From contig NZ_CP117439.1 in assembly GCF_030687575.1 (NCBI RefSeq), forward strand, positions 4,393,501 to 4,457,500: a stretch of 64,000 nt of DNA, in the 5' to 3' direction. Each line of letters opens with the position of its first letter. The stretch's first letter is position 1. This DNA comes from Pseudomonas sp. FP2309 (GTDB lineage: Bacteria > Pseudomonadota > Gammaproteobacteria > Pseudomonadales > Pseudomonadaceae). A program made the position numbers and the translations under genes. Positions 8,191 to 16,545 of this stretch are shown here, in pieces. The notes under the pieces are model-generated. The model made no database searches. It had not been told where the DNA came from and saw only the letters and a program-made list of their open reading frames with translations.

Positions 8191-8490
8191 ATGCTCTACG
8201 CAATCATTGCCACCGACGTTGAAAACTCGCTGGAAAAACGCCTTAGCGTACGCCCGGCTCACGTCGAGCGCCTGAAAGTGCTGCAAGCCGAGGGGCGCAT
8301 CGTGCTCGCCGGCCCTCATCCGGCCGTGGACAGCAACGACCCAGGCGACGCCGGTTTCACCGGCAGTCTGATCGTGGCCGAGTTCGCCTCCCTGGCCGAC
8401 GCACAGGCCTGGGCCAAGGCCGATCCATACGTTGCAGCCGGTGTTTACGCCGACGTCGTGATCAAGCCGTTCAAGCAAGTCCTGCCTTGA
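8191..8490 (+). CDS. YciI-family protein
   Basis: A 99-residue single-domain YciI (dimeric ferredoxin-like fold) protein. Conserved features are [31 protein letters not shown] (with the conserved His) and the Asp-Pro pair in [12 protein letters not shown]. Biochemical role is unknown for most of the family; related proteins act as small-molecule-binding or dehydrochlorinase-like enzymes. Its ATG starts one base after the ispZ stop and its ribosome binding site (GAGGA) lies inside ispZ, so it is translationally coupled. Confidence 0.88.
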   Translation: MLYAIIATDVENSLEKRLSVRPAHVERLKVLQAEGRIVLAGPHPAVDSNDPGDAGFTGSLIVAEFASLADAQAWAKADPYVAAGVYADVVIKPFKQVLP

Positions 8491-8596
8491 CCCGGGTCGC
8501 GCCGAACCATTTGCGTTCGGCGCGCTCCTAATTGCTCATTATTCCCGGTAACCTGCCGACAACATTCTGAATATTCGTGTGGAATCAGGAGTTCCG

Positions 8597-9004
8597 ATGC
8601 GCTTACGTCAGTTGTGTCTGTTGGCAGTGTTAATGATCGGGGCTACGGCCCACGCTGAAGAAACCTCGAACACCGGCAGTTCCACGCCCCTGTCCTTGAG
8701 TGCCGGCGCCCAGATCACCGAGCTGCAGCAACGTTTGAAAGAAAGCGAACGCCAGCGTGAAGAGCTGAGCAAGCAACTGCAAAGCGCGGATGCCAGCCGT
8801 GAAAACGCTCAACTGAACCGCCTTCGCCAAGAGAACCAACGCCTGGCACAGCAACTCAAAGATTCACAGGGCGTCGCCTTGAGCCGATGGCTGACCGAGC
8901 AACAGCAGTGGTTTGTCACCGGCGGGGCCGTCGCGCTGATCGCCTTGCTGTGCGGGATCTTCGCCAGCGGTGGGCACCGTCGCCGTCGACAATGGCTAAA
9001 TTGA
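8597..9004 (+). CDS. Signal peptide, coiled coil, membrane anchor protein
   Basis: A 135-residue hypothetical protein. Residues 1-20 are a signal peptide ending AHA; residues about 40-90 form a heptad-rich coiled coil full of Gln, Glu, Leu and Arg; residues about 107-125 are a membrane segment followed by a basic tail (GHRRRRRQ). The architecture resembles the C-terminal part of the YgiM/SH3-and-anchor family but no SH3 domain is present. The start at 8597 has a good ribosome binding site (AGGAG). cpxR begins 7 bases downstream, so it is probably co-transcribed and may act in the same envelope-stress pathway. Confidence 0.75.
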   Translation: MRLRQLCLLAVLMIGATAHAEETSNTGSSTPLSLSAGAQITELQQRLKESERQREELSKQLQSADASRENAQLNRLRQENQRLAQQLKDSQGVALSRWLTEQQQWFVTGGAVALIALLCGIFASGGHRRRRQWLN

Positions 9005-9011
9005 GTGAGTC

Positions 9012-9689
9012 ATGAGCGAGCTGTTACTGATAGATGATGACCAGGAGCTCTGCGAGCTGCTGAGCAGTTGGTTGAGCCAGGAAGGTTTCCAGGTGCGTGC
9101 CTGTCACGATGGCTTGAGCGCGCGCAAGGCCTTGGCCGACAGCGCACCGGCCGCCGTGGTGCTCGACGTCATGCTGCCCGACGGCAGCGGCCTGGAGTTG
9201 CTCAAGCAATTGCGCAACGACCACCCGGAGCTGCCCGTGCTGATGCTCTCGGCTCGGGGCGAACCGCTGGACCGCATCCTCGGCCTGGAACTCGGCGCCG
9301 ATGATTATCTGGCCAAACCGTGCGATCCGCGCGAGCTTACCGCGCGCCTGCGTGCCGTATTGCGCCGCAGCCATCCGGCCGCCGTGTCCACTCAACTGGA
9401 ACTGGGCGACCTGTGCTTCAGCCCGGTGCGCGGCGTGGTCAGTATCGATGAGCAGGAATTCACCCTCACCGTCTCCGAAAGCCGCCTGCTCGAAGCCTTG
9501 CTGCGCCAGCCCGGCGAGCCCCTGGACAAACAGGAACTGGCGCAGATCGCCCTGGGCCGCAAGCTGACCCTTTACGATCGCAGCCTGGACATGCATGTGA
9601 GCAACCTGCGCAAAAAAATCGGCCCGCACCCGGATGGTCGGCCACGGATCGTTGCGTTGCGCAGCCGCGGTTACTATTACAGCGTTTGA
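9012..9689 (+). CDS. cpxR: OmpR-family response regulator, CpxR-like
   Basis: A 225-residue transcription factor: receiver domain (residues 1-115) with acidic pocket DDD at 8-10, phospho-acceptor Asp52 and Lys102, then an OmpR-type winged helix (about 128-225) with LTVSESRLLEALL and DMHVSNLRKKIG and the closing ALRSRGYYYSV. Together with the Spy/CpxP-like protein and the kinase downstream it forms a Cpx-type system that responds to misfolded envelope proteins; P. aeruginosa has the same gene order (PA3204-PA3206). Confidence 0.88.
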   Translation: MSELLLIDDDQELCELLSSWLSQEGFQVRACHDGLSARKALADSAPAAVVLDVMLPDGSGLELLKQLRNDHPELPVLMLSARGEPLDRILGLELGADDYLAKPCDPRELTARLRAVLRRSHPAAVSTQLELGDLCFSPVRGVVSIDEQEFTLTVSESRLLEALLRQPGEPLDKQELAQIALGRKLTLYDRSLDMHVSNLRKKIGPHPDGRPRIVALRSRGYYYSV

Positions 9690-9757
9690 GGCAGTTACAC
9701 GTAGCAAGTCAGCGGCTCTCCACTTGCCGCTGAACGCTCGCAGCTGCCCCCCTCCCC

Positions 9758-9773
9758 CTTACCAAACCTTTAC
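9758..9773 (-). promoter_or_regulatory. Candidate CpxR box upstream of cpxP
   Basis: On the minus strand the sequence reads GTAAA, six bases, GTAAG, close to the CpxR recognition pattern (two GTAAA repeats spaced by 5-6 bases). It lies 80 bases before the CpxP-like ATG, with a possible -10 element TAATCT at 9806-9811. This fits autoregulation of the chaperone and kinase genes by CpxR. Confidence 0.4.
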
Positions 9774-9853
9774 GCTCCGCTGACGGCGGCTGACCTTGAT
9801 CTCCGTAATCTACTCACATCCGGACTCACCGGAATAGAGACAGGAGAATCACC

Positions 9854-10330
9854 ATGCGCAAGACCCTTATCGCTTTGATGTTCGCCGCAGCCCTGCCGAC
9901 CGTTGCCATGGCCGCCATGCCGGAAGGCCCAGGCCCAGGCCCAGGCCCGATGGGCGGCCCTGAAGGTCACATGATGGGCGGGCCGGGCCACGACGGTGAA
10001 CACGGTCCGCGCGGCAAAGGCGGTCCTTTCAGCCAACTGGACTTGAGCCGCGAACAGCGTCAGCAGATCGGCAAGCTGATGGGCGACCAATGGCACGCTC
10101 GCAAAGACCTGACCAAAAAGTACCTGGACAAACTGCCGGCCGCTGACCAGAAGGCCATGCAGGACGAAATCGCCGCCGGCAAGCAGAAAACCCAGGCGGA
10201 TATCCGTGCCGTGCTCAAGCCGGACCAGCAGAAGAAGTTCGACGACATCATCAAGCGGCAAGAACAGCGCCGTGCCGAGTGGAAGGAATTCCAGGCCTGG
10301 AAAGCGCAACAGGCGCAAAAAGCGCAATAA
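9854..10330 (+). CDS. cpxP: Spy/CpxP-family periplasmic protein
   Basis: A 158-residue periplasmic protein. Residues 1-20 are a signal peptide ending AMA. Residues 21-55 are a Gly/Pro/His/Met-rich linker with a GPGPGPGP run and MMGG motifs, possibly metal-binding. The helical domain carries two LTxxQ-type motifs, LDLSREQRQQI (about 60) and LKPDQQKKFDDI (about 120). Spy and CpxP proteins are chaperones, and CpxP also inhibits the CpxA kinase. It has its own upstream region with a CpxR-like box, and a hairpin with a T-run separates it from cpxA. Confidence 0.85.
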   Translation: MRKTLIALMFAAALPTVAMAAMPEGPGPGPGPMGGPEGHMMGGPGHDGEHGPRGKGGPFSQLDLSREQRQQIGKLMGDQWHARKDLTKKYLDKLPAADQKAMQDEIAAGKQKTQADIRAVLKPDQQKKFDDIIKRQEQRRAEWKEFQAWKAQQAQKAQ

Positions 10331-10352
10331 TGCCCTCGCGTTAATGCTCCCA

Positions 10353-10380
10353 GCCCAGTGGCCCCCGCCACTGGGCTTTT
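10353..10380 (+). terminator. Hairpin plus T-run between cpxP and cpxA
   Basis: GCCCAGTGGC (10353-10362) and GCCACTGGGC (10367-10376) form a perfect 10-bp stem with loop CCCC, followed directly by TTTT. It sits 19 bases before the cpxA start, so it probably works as a leaky terminator that keeps kinase levels below chaperone levels. Confidence 0.65.
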
Positions 10381-10398
10381 CCTGTTTGAGGGTTTCCT

Positions 10399-11742
10399 GT
10401 GCGTTCATTGTTCTGGCGCATCCTGGCCAGCTTCTGGCTGGCCATCGCCTTGGTTGCCGGGTTGTCGATCCTGCTTGGGCACATGCTCAATCAGGATGCC
10501 TGGATTCTCAGCCGTCACCCCGGCCTCAATAACCTGGCGCAAGAGTGGACCCAACTCTACGAAGCCCAAGGTGAGAACGCCGCCCAGGACTTGCTGCAAC
10601 AGCGCAAGCGCCAGTACCACATCGACGTGCAAGTGCTCAACGAAAGCGGCGAGCCGGTGGTGCGCGGTACTTTCCCGCGCCGCGCCGCCGCCTTTGAAGC
10701 CCGCCAGAACGACAGCCAGGAAGGCCACCTGCCCTGGCGACGCCTGACCGCCGAATACACCAGCGAGAAGACCGGCGACACCTACCTGTTGATCTACCGC
10801 ATCCCGCACCCGGAACTCGATCAATGGCACCGCAGCAGCCTGACCTGGCCCTTGAGCGCCTTGGCCATTGCCCTGGTGGTGCTGACCCTGTTCAGCCTGT
10901 TCGTCACCCTCTCCATCACCCGTCCGCTCAGCCGTCTGCGCGGTGCCGTGCATGACCTGGGCCAGGCCACCTACCAGCAAAACAGCCTGGCGCGCCTGGC
11001 CAATCGTCGCGATGAATTCGGCGTACTCGCCACCGACTTCAACCGCATGGGCGCTCGCCTGCAAAGCTTGATAGGCAGCCAGCGCCAGTTGCTGCGCGAC
11101 GTGTCCCACGAGCTGCGCTCGCCCCTGGCCCGCCTGCGCATCGCCCTGGCCCTGGCCGAACGCGCCAGCCCCGAAGAGCGGGAAAAACTCTGGCCACGCC
11201 TGACCCGCGAGTGCGACCGCCTCGAAGCGTTGATCAGCGAAATCCTGGTGCTGGCCCGTGTCGATGCCGACAACGCCAGCGCCGAAGACGTCGACCTCAA
11301 TCCCCTGCTCAAAACCCTGCAAAAGGACGCCCAGCTCAGTGCGCCGGACCAGGAGGTGCACTTGACCGCCGCCCCTGACCTGCATCTGAAGGGCTGGCCA
11401 ACCATGATCGAGCGGGCGGTGGATAACCTGCTGCGCAACGCCCAACGCTTTAACCCGCCAGGCCAGGCCATTCAATTGCAGGCGCAGCGCCACGGCGAAC
11501 GCATTCTGATCAGCGTGCGCGACCACGGCCCCGGCGTCGAAGCCGAATACCTGAGCCAACTGGGCGAACCCTTCTATCGCGCCCCCGGCCAGACCGCGCA
11601 GGGCCATGGCCTTGGCCTGGCCATCGCGCGGCGCGCCGCCGAACGCCATGGCGGCAGCCTGATCCTGGCCAACCACCCGGACGGCGGCTTCATCGCAAGC
11701 ATTGATCTGCCGTTGGAACCGGGGGTTGCCACGTCGGTGTGA
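10399..11742 (+). CDS. cpxA: Sensor histidine kinase, CpxA-like
   Basis: A 447-residue inner-membrane kinase. Membrane helices at about 5-28 and 149-171 flank a periplasmic sensor of some 120 residues; HAMP covers about 172-224; the phospho-acceptor is His237 in RDVSHELRSPLARLR; the ATPase domain has N (NLLRNAQRF), G1 (DHGPGV) and G2 (GHGLGLAIA) boxes. It starts with GTG preceded by GAGGG. It should phosphorylate the CpxR-like regulator at 9012 and be inhibited by the CpxP-like protein. Confidence 0.87.
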   Translation: MRSLFWRILASFWLAIALVAGLSILLGHMLNQDAWILSRHPGLNNLAQEWTQLYEAQGENAAQDLLQQRKRQYHIDVQVLNESGEPVVRGTFPRRAAAFEARQNDSQEGHLPWRRLTAEYTSEKTGDTYLLIYRIPHPELDQWHRSSLTWPLSALAIALVVLTLFSLFVTLSITRPLSRLRGAVHDLGQATYQQNSLARLANRRDEFGVLATDFNRMGARLQSLIGSQRQLLRDVSHELRSPLARLRIALALAERASPEEREKLWPRLTRECDRLEALISEILVLARVDADNASAEDVDLNPLLKTLQKDAQLSAPDQEVHLTAAPDLHLKGWPTMIERAVDNLLRNAQRFNPPGQAIQLQAQRHGERILISVRDHGPGVEAEYLSQLGEPFYRAPGQTAQGHGLGLAIARRAAERHGGSLILANHPDGGFIASIDLPLEPGVATSV

Positions 11743-11782
11743 TGATCTTTTATAGTGGCCCTTCTCTTACGGAGGGCCTTTG

Positions 11783-13132
11783 ATGACTGACCTGCTGACC
11801 CCCATCCAAGCCGCACTCGACCTGCCCCTCACGCCACTGGCCTTTAGCGAAGCCGGTGCGCTGCCCTCGACCTACGCCGTGACCGAATTGGCCAGTGCCA
11901 GCATCGGCGCCGCCGGGCAAGCGGTTGCCGAGCTGATCCGCCAACAGACCGAACGTTTACCCGGCGTCAGCGTTGACCGACGCCTCGCGTCCTTCTGGTT
12001 CTCGTCCTCGATTCGCCCCGTGGGCTGGCACGTGCCGCCCCTGTGGGACCCGGTGGCCGGCGACTACGCCAGCGCCGATGGCTGGATCCGCCTGCACACT
12101 AACGCGCCCCATCATCGGGCCGCCGCCGAGCGGGTACTGGGCAAAGTGACTGAGCGTGCCGAAATGGCCAGGCACGTCGCGCCATGGCATGCCGCCGAGC
12201 TGGAACAGGCGATCGTCGAAGCCGGCGGCTGTGCGGCGCAGATGCGTTCGTGGCCGGCCTGGCAAGCCCATCCCCAGGGGCTGGCGGTGAATGCCGAGGC
12301 GCTGGTCCAGCGCCAGGCCTACGAGACAACCTGCAATAAACCCTGGCTCGGCTCGGTGGCGCGCCCGCTGGCCGGTATCAAGGTGCTGGATTTGACCCGT
12401 GTGTTGGCCGGCCCCGTGGCCAGCCGTTTTCTGGCCGGGCTGGGCGCCGACGTACTGCGCATCGACGCCCCCACCTGGAACGAACCCGGCGTGGTGCCGG
12501 AAATGACCCTGGGCAAACGCTGCGCTCGTCTGGACCTGAAGACGCCCGAAGGCCGTCAGGTGTTTGAAGGATTGCTCAAAGACGCCGACATCCTGCTGCA
12601 CGGTTACCGCGCCGACGCCTTGGAGCAACTGGGCTACACCGCCAGCCAACTGCAAGCCCTCGCCCCCGGTCTGATCGACGTCAGTCTTAACGCCTATGGC
12701 TGGAGCGGCCCGTGGCGCAATCGCCGGGGCTTCGACAGCCTGGTGCAGATGAGCAGCGGTATTGCCCACGCAGGGATGGTCTGGAAACAGTCGGACACTC
12801 CGCTGCCGCTGCCGGTGCAGGCGCTGGATCACGCGACCGGGTATTTGATGGCGGCGAGCGTGATACGCGCCTTGAGCGAACGTTTGCAAACCGGCCGTGG
12901 CGGTTCGGCGCGGTTGTCGCTGGCGCGCACGGCCAAGCTGTTGGTGGAGGCAGGCCCGGTGCCGGAGCAACCGGCGTTACGCGCCGAAGCACCCGGTGAT
13001 CAAGGGCAGGTGATTGAGCAAACCGCCTGGGGCCAGGCCCATCGTTTGCTCGCGCCGCTGACCATCAGCGGCTCCCCGTTGCAGTGGGATTTGCCCGCGG
13101 GCGAACTGGGCTCACACCGCCCGCAGTGGTGA
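11783..13132 (+). CDS. CaiB/BaiF CoA-transferase family protein
   Basis: A 449-residue class III CoA-transferase family member. The core begins near residue 195 with LAGIKVLDLTRVLAGPVASRFLAGLGADVLRIDAP; a candidate catalytic Asp lies in RRGFDSLVQMSSG (about residue 320). The first 190 residues look like a degenerate copy of the C-terminal half of the fold, placed in front. Substrate unknown. The ATG at 11783 follows GGAGGG by 6 bases. It stands alone between the Cpx genes and the convergent arcD copy. Confidence 0.8.
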   Translation: MTDLLTPIQAALDLPLTPLAFSEAGALPSTYAVTELASASIGAAGQAVAELIRQQTERLPGVSVDRRLASFWFSSSIRPVGWHVPPLWDPVAGDYASADGWIRLHTNAPHHRAAAERVLGKVTERAEMARHVAPWHAAELEQAIVEAGGCAAQMRSWPAWQAHPQGLAVNAEALVQRQAYETTCNKPWLGSVARPLAGIKVLDLTRVLAGPVASRFLAGLGADVLRIDAPTWNEPGVVPEMTLGKRCARLDLKTPEGRQVFEGLLKDADILLHGYRADALEQLGYTASQLQALAPGLIDVSLNAYGWSGPWRNRRGFDSLVQMSSGIAHAGMVWKQSDTPLPLPVQALDHATGYLMAASVIRALSERLQTGRGGSARLSLARTAKLLVEAGPVPEQPALRAEAPGDQGQVIEQTAWGQAHRLLAPLTISGSPLQWDLPAGELGSHRPQW

Positions 13133-13160
13133 ACACGCTTTGCTGTGGGCACCACGCTTG

Positions 13161-13210
13161 TTGGAGTGAGCGGGCTCGCCCCGCGCCGAACTGCGCAGCA
13201 GCCCCCCAAT
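13161..13210. repeat. REP-like palindromic repeat, family A, copy 1
   Basis: GTGAGCGGGCTCGCCCCGCG followed by CTGCGCAGCAGCCCC. A second copy of the same element, differing at a few bases, lies at 21961-22010. It sits between two convergent genes. Confidence 0.7.
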
Positions 13211-13226
13211 CCGCTCGCCACCCCGA

Positions 13227-14654
13227 TCAAAGCGCCAATACCCCGCTGTACAACCCATACGCAGCCAGCCCCGCGCCCGCGAGCACGCAGCTGAAAATGC
13301 CTTTTTCCAGGTGGGTAAATAACGGCTGCCCCTGTTCGCGCTTGGCCAGGGCAAACAGGATCACGCCCGGTGCGTACAACAGCGCCGACAGCAGCAGGTA
13401 CTTCAGGCCCCCGGCATAGAGCAGCCATACCGCGTAACCCAGAGCAATCAAGCCCACCAAAAGATCCTTCATGCGCTGGCCTTGGGCGCCTTCATAGGTT
13501 TCGCCGCGCCCGCTCAGCAACACCGCATAGGCCGCCGACCACAGGTACGGCACCAGAATCATCGACGACGCCAGGTAAATCAGCGTGGTGTAGGTGCTCT
13601 GGGAAAACAGTGTGATCACCAGAAACACCTGAATCATCAGGTTGGTCAGCCACAGGGCGTTGATCGGCACCTGGTTGGCGTTTTCCTTTTTCAAAAAGGC
13701 CGGCATGGTCTTGTCATGGGCTGTGGCATAGAGGATTTCTGCACAGAGCAGCGCCCACGACAGCAAGGCTCCCAGCAGCGACACCACCAGGCCGAGGCTG
13801 ATTAACATCGCTCCCCAGGGACCGACGATGTGCTCAAGCACTCCGGCCAAGGAAGGGTTTTGCAGACCGGCCAACTCCGGCTGGCTCATGACGCCCAGGG
13901 ACAGCACGTTCACCATGACCAACAACGCGAGCACGCCGAGAAACCCGATCACCGTGGCCCGGCCGACGTCCGAGCGCTTCTCGGCCCGCGCCGAATAGAT
14001 ACTCGCCCCTTCGATGCCGATGAATACAAACACGGTGACCAGCATCATGTTGCGCACTTGATCGACCACACTGCCGATCTGTGGATTGCCCAGGCCCCAG
14101 ATATCGCGGGTAAAAACATCGGCCTTGAATGCCACGGCGGCGATCACGATAAACATCAGCAACGGCACGATCTTCGCCACGGTGGTGATCTGGTTGATGA
14201 ACGCCGCCTCCTTGATCCCGCGCATCACCAGGAAATGCACGGCCCACAGCAGCAACGACGCACAACCAATGGCCACCGGCGTATTGCCTTGACCAAACAC
14301 CGGAAAAAAATAGCCGAGGGTGCTGAACAGCAATACAAAGTAGCCAACGTTGCCCATCCACGCGCTGATCCAGTACCCCCAGGCGGACGAGAACCCCATG
14401 TAATCGCCGAAACCCGCCTTGGCATAGGCGTACACCCCGGAATCCAACTCGGGTTTGCGATTGGCCAGGGTCTGGAACACAAAAGCCAGGGTCAACATGC
14501 CGACGGCGGTGATCGCCCAGCCGATCAACACCGCCCCCACCTCAGCGCGTGCGGCCATGTTTTGCGGCAGAGAAAAGATCCCTCCGCCAATCATCGAACC
14601 CACCACCAGGGCGATCAGGGCGCTGAGTCGAAGTTTTTCGGCCGGTTGAGACAT
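13227..14654 (-). CDS. arcD: Arginine/ornithine antiporter ArcD, divergent copy
   Basis: A 475-residue APC-superfamily membrane antiporter that exchanges external arginine for internal ornithine. Signature ALVVGSMIGGGIFSLPQNMAARAEVGAVLIGW at the N-terminus, about 12-13 membrane helices. It is colinear with and very similar to the ArcD at 15094 (identical length, blocks such as GVYAYAKAGFGDYMGFSSAWGYWISAW). The ATG at 14654 follows AGGAG by 6 bases; longer readings lack homology. It is not part of the arcDABC transcript: it faces away and shares the 439-base control region. Confidence 0.9.
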   Translation of the reverse strand: MSQPAEKLRLSALIALVVGSMIGGGIFSLPQNMAARAEVGAVLIGWAITAVGMLTLAFVFQTLANRKPELDSGVYAYAKAGFGDYMGFSSAWGYWISAWMGNVGYFVLLFSTLGYFFPVFGQGNTPVAIGCASLLLWAVHFLVMRGIKEAAFINQITTVAKIVPLLMFIVIAAVAFKADVFTRDIWGLGNPQIGSVVDQVRNMMLVTVFVFIGIEGASIYSARAEKRSDVGRATVIGFLGVLALLVMVNVLSLGVMSQPELAGLQNPSLAGVLEHIVGPWGAMLISLGLVVSLLGALLSWALLCAEILYATAHDKTMPAFLKKENANQVPINALWLTNLMIQVFLVITLFSQSTYTTLIYLASSMILVPYLWSAAYAVLLSGRGETYEGAQGQRMKDLLVGLIALGYAVWLLYAGGLKYLLLSALLYAPGVILFALAKREQGQPLFTHLEKGIFSCVLAGAGLAAYGLYSGVLAL

Positions 14655-14818
14655 GCAGACTCCTGAATCCATAAAGTATGAGCTGACCACCGTGTACTCA
14701 ACTAATTAACTCAGCGAGTGTAGCGTTTATTAGAGAGCGCAATAAAAACCGCGCACTCATAACTCAACGGCATGACAATCTTTAGGCTTATTTAGAATTT
14801 AAATACAGCAACTACTTC

Positions 14819-14855
14819 TGTCGCTTTTGCGCCATTTATCGTCGCCTGCGTGAAA
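14819..14855 (+). promoter_or_regulatory. Candidate ArgR operator (tandem half-sites)
   Basis: The Pseudomonas ArgR pattern is TGTCGC-N8-AA-N5 repeated directly. Here TGTCGC (14819) and CGTCGC (14840) lie exactly 21 bases apart and the second is followed after 8 bases by AA. Two of the sixteen fixed bases differ (14833 and 14840). ArgR activates the arc genes in P. aeruginosa in response to arginine. Confidence 0.4.
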
Positions 14856-15018
14856 AGTTTGCTTATTCAGAAAAACGGTCTAACTTCAATCGTCCATACG
14901 CAGCACCAAATAACTAATTATCTCGCAGCAACCGCTCTGGAACGCGGCTTTGCAAGGCAGCATATTGCCTGATGATTCAGCCCAAAGTCATTAATTCACA
15001 ATGGAATGTGCCAATGAA

Positions 15019-15060
15019 GTGATCTGAGTCAGCTGTTTGATTAGCCCACGGATTTATTCT
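15019..15060 (+). promoter_or_regulatory. Candidate ANR-dependent promoter of the arc operon
   Basis: GTGAT-CTGA-GTCAG (15019-15032) matches the ANR/FNR box TTGAT-N4-ATCAA at 7 of 10 bases. TATTCT at 15055-15060 could be the -10 element; the box centre would then lie at -41.5, the classic position for an FNR-type activator. The arcD ATG follows at 15094. Low-oxygen induction is expected. Confidence 0.4.
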
Positions 15061-15093
15061 GTGGTCTCTCTTCTCCTGCATTGGAGTTATGCA

Positions 15094-16521
15094 ATGTCTG
15101 AATCTCCCGGAAAACTTCGACTGGGCGCATTGGTTGCACTGGTCGTGGGTTCAATGATTGGTGGTGGGATTTTCTCTCTGCCGCAAAACATGGCGGCCAG
15201 CGCCGATGTCGGCGCGGTATTGATCGGCTGGCTGATCACCGCCGTCGGCATGCTGACCCTCGCCTTCGTGTTCCAAACCCTGGCCAACCGCAAGCCTGAC
15301 CTCGATGGCGGCGTGTACGCCTATGCCAAGGCCGGGTTCGGCGACTACATGGGCTTCTCGTCCGCCTGGGGGTACTGGATCAGTGCCTGGCTGGGCAACG
15401 TCGGCTACTTCGTGCTGCTGTTCAGCACCCTCGGCTACTTCTTTCCGATCTTCGGCGAAGGCAACACGCCGGCGGCGGTGATTGGCGCGTCGGTGTTGCT
15501 GTGGGCCGTGCACTTTCTGGTGCTGCGCGGGATCAAGGAAGCAGCGTTCATCAACCTGGTGACCACCGTCGCCAAGGTCGTGCCGCTGGTGCTGTTCGTG
15601 CTGATCGCTGTGTTCGCGTTCAAGCTGGAGATCTTCACCGCCGACATCTGGGGCCTGAAAAACCCCGACCTGGGCAGTGTGATGAACCAGGTGCGCAACA
15701 TGATGCTGGTCACCGTGTGGGTGTTCATCGGCATCGAAGGCGCGAGCATTTTCTCGGCTCGCGCCGAAAAACGCAGCGACGTGGGCAAGGCCACCGTGAT
15801 CGGTTTTATCACCGTGCTGCTATTCCTGATGCTGGTGAACGTTCTGTCCCTGGGGATCATGACTCAGCCGGAACTGGCCAAACTGCAAAACCCGTCGATG
15901 GCGGCTGTACTGGAACACGTGGTGGGCCACTGGGGTGCGGTGCTGATCAGCGTCGGTTTGATCATTTCGCTGCTGGGTGCGCTGCTGTCGTGGGTGCTGC
16001 TGTGCGCGGAGATCATGTTCGCAGCCGCCAAGGACCACACCATGCCGGAGTTCCTGCGCAAGGAGAACGCCAACCACGTGCCGGCCAACGCCCTGTGGCT
16101 GACCAATGCCATGGTCCAGGTGTTCCTGGTGATCACGCTGTTTTCCGCCAGCACTTACCTGTCGCTGATCTACCTCGCCACCTCGATGATCCTGGTGCCT
16201 TACCTGTGGTCGGCGGCGTATGCCCTGCTGCTGGCGGTCCGCGGCGAGACCTACGAAAACGCCCTAAAAGAGCGCAGGAAAGACTTGTTCATCGGTGCCG
16301 TCGCGCTGATCTACGCGGTGTGGCTGCTCTACGCCGGCGGCACCAAATACCTGCTGCTTTCCGCCCTGCTGTATGCGCCCGGCGCGATCCTGTTCGCCAA
16401 GGCCAAGCATGAACTGGGCAAACCGATTTTCACCCCTGTCGAGAAACTGATTTTTGCCGCAGTGGTCATTGGCGCCCTGGTGGCGGCCTATGGGCTCTAC
16501 GACGGTTTCCTGACCCTGTAA
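15094..16521 (+). CDS. arcD: Arginine/ornithine antiporter ArcD, operon copy
   Basis: A 475-residue APC-type antiporter, first gene of arcD-arcA-arcB-arcC. It supplies arginine and removes ornithine without spending energy. N-terminal signature GSMIGGGIFSLPQNMAASADVGAVLIGWLITAVGM; conserved block GIEGASIFSARAEKRSDVGKATVIGF in the middle. The ATG at 15094 has GGAG upstream. A near-identical paralogue runs the other way at 13227-14654. arcA starts 24 bases after its stop, so both share one transcript. Confidence 0.93.
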   Translation: MSESPGKLRLGALVALVVGSMIGGGIFSLPQNMAASADVGAVLIGWLITAVGMLTLAFVFQTLANRKPDLDGGVYAYAKAGFGDYMGFSSAWGYWISAWLGNVGYFVLLFSTLGYFFPIFGEGNTPAAVIGASVLLWAVHFLVLRGIKEAAFINLVTTVAKVVPLVLFVLIAVFAFKLEIFTADIWGLKNPDLGSVMNQVRNMMLVTVWVFIGIEGASIFSARAEKRSDVGKATVIGFITVLLFLMLVNVLSLGIMTQPELAKLQNPSMAAVLEHVVGHWGAVLISVGLIISLLGALLSWVLLCAEIMFAAAKDHTMPEFLRKENANHVPANALWLTNAMVQVFLVITLFSASTYLSLIYLATSMILVPYLWSAAYALLLAVRGETYENALKERRKDLFIGAVALIYAVWLLYAGGTKYLLLSALLYAPGAILFAKAKHELGKPIFTPVEKLIFAAVVIGALVAAYGLYDGFLTL

Positions 16522-16545
16522 TTGTTGTTCCTTGGAGGATCTGAA

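Larger units (their letters stand above)
14655..15093. promoter_or_regulatory. Divergent arcD/arcD control region
   Basis: A 439-base AT-rich region with no gene. It contains a candidate ArgR site (14819-14855) and a candidate ANR-dependent promoter for the rightward arc operon (15019-15060). No ANR-like palindrome is visible on the arcD side facing left, so the two antiporters are probably regulated differently. Confidence 0.55.

Noticed and set aside
9928..9960. GGCCCAGGCCCAGGCCC short tandem repeat
   Set aside because: Codes for the GPGPGPGP linker of the CpxP-like protein; no CRISPR or satellite.
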